Part shown: in pieces, positions 44,464-44,613 of the stretch | How the letters are laid out: every line of letters starts with the position of its first letter | How positions within the stretch are numbered: the first letter of the stretch is position 1 | NCBI GenBank assembly: GCA_015493525.1 | Contig: WGCY01000005.1 | Location: 1-44,613 of the forward strand | Reading direction: 5' to 3' | DNA: 44,613 nucleotides | Source of the DNA: Bacteroidales bacterium | GTDB taxonomy: Bacteria > Bacteroidota > Bacteroidia > Bacteroidales > F082 | Translations under genes and position numbers: made by a program | Notes under the pieces: generated by a model | What the model was told of the DNA's origin: nothing | Databases searched by the model: none | The model's input: the letters and a program-made list of their open reading frames with translations, nothing else

Positions 44464-44612
44464 CGTAAGTTCAATTAAGAAATGCGACTTATAGTTGCGA
44501 AAAAGGGAGGAAGAAAAAGGAAAAAATAATTTTTCAGGAAAGGGCAGAGAAAAAATCCCTGCACCTTTCGCTGAAAGGTTAAAAGTTTCTTAATTTGCTC
44601 CCTAAATCGCCA
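44464..44612. repeat. Right terminal inverted repeat (149 bp)
   Basis: Exact reverse complement of bases 1-149. It begins 64 bp upstream of the PHP gene start and runs to one base before the window end. Confidence 0.9.
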
Positions 44613-44613
44613 A

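Overview
The window reads as one end-to-end contig of a Bacteroidota chromosome, probably an anaerobic Bacteroidales or Marinilabiliales relative. The reasons are the protein types (an SLBB exporter with a Wzz partner, a DUF4369/TlpA lipoprotein, a Ctc-type L25 with an acidic tail, long PolA, DUF4143 ATPase, tryptophanase), and exact TAnnTTTG boxes of the Bacteroidota -7 promoter class upstream of many genes. Shine-Dalgarno sequences are not obvious, and base composition is moderately AT-rich. No phage, plasmid, IS transposase or CRISPR array is visible. Taxonomy is inference from gene style; no search was run.

Region 1 (about 1-9600, all genes on the minus strand) is the export end of an exopolysaccharide locus. 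In transcription order it holds a winged-helix/nucleotidyltransferase-like regulator, a Wza-like SLBB protein, a four-helix-bundle protein, a Wzz-type chain-length protein, a nucleotide-sugar dehydrogenase, a DUF4143 ATPase and a second four-helix-bundle protein. A third four-helix-bundle gene upstream of the regulator has lost its middle. The gaps are long and full of short tandem repeats, hairpin repeats and dispersed non-coding repeats. Glycosyltransferases are not present and would lie beyond the left end.

Region 2 (9700-17030, minus) holds dprA, an exported M1 peptidase, a radical SAM protein of the Elp3-like type, tryptophanase and a DUF6873-like protein. Region 3 (17067-19608, plus) has a DUF1295 membrane protein whose C-terminus has been replaced by a heptamer repeat, a C-terminally truncated short-chain dehydrogenase and a thiol-disulfide lipoprotein. 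Region 4 (19700-26180) is housekeeping: cysS, phoH-purC, a DUF62 protein, PAP2 phosphatase, a TonB-C-like exported protein and a HAD hydrolase.

Region 5 (26256-33616, plus) is polA followed by a 1,524-residue protein joining an acyl/AMP ligase domain, about 750 residues of unassigned sequence and a C-terminal GNAT acetyltransferase. This is the most unusual gene in the window. Region 6 (33632-44399) holds tRNA-Arg(CCU) with a nearby 21-nt remnant of a second copy, pgk, lipA-lipB, the cell-elongation pair pbp2-rodA, pth, the prs-rplY operon with a clear terminator, a membrane-anchored EEP hydrolase and a PHP-type histidinol phosphatase.

The first 149 bases and bases 44464-44612 are perfect inverted copies of each other, so both ends sit in the same repeat (or one end is an assembly fold-back). 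A second genome-scale theme is seven-base tandem repetition. At least nine degenerate heptamer arrays of unrelated unit sequence, plus one octamer array, lie between genes, and two of the heptamer arrays run into coding sequence.
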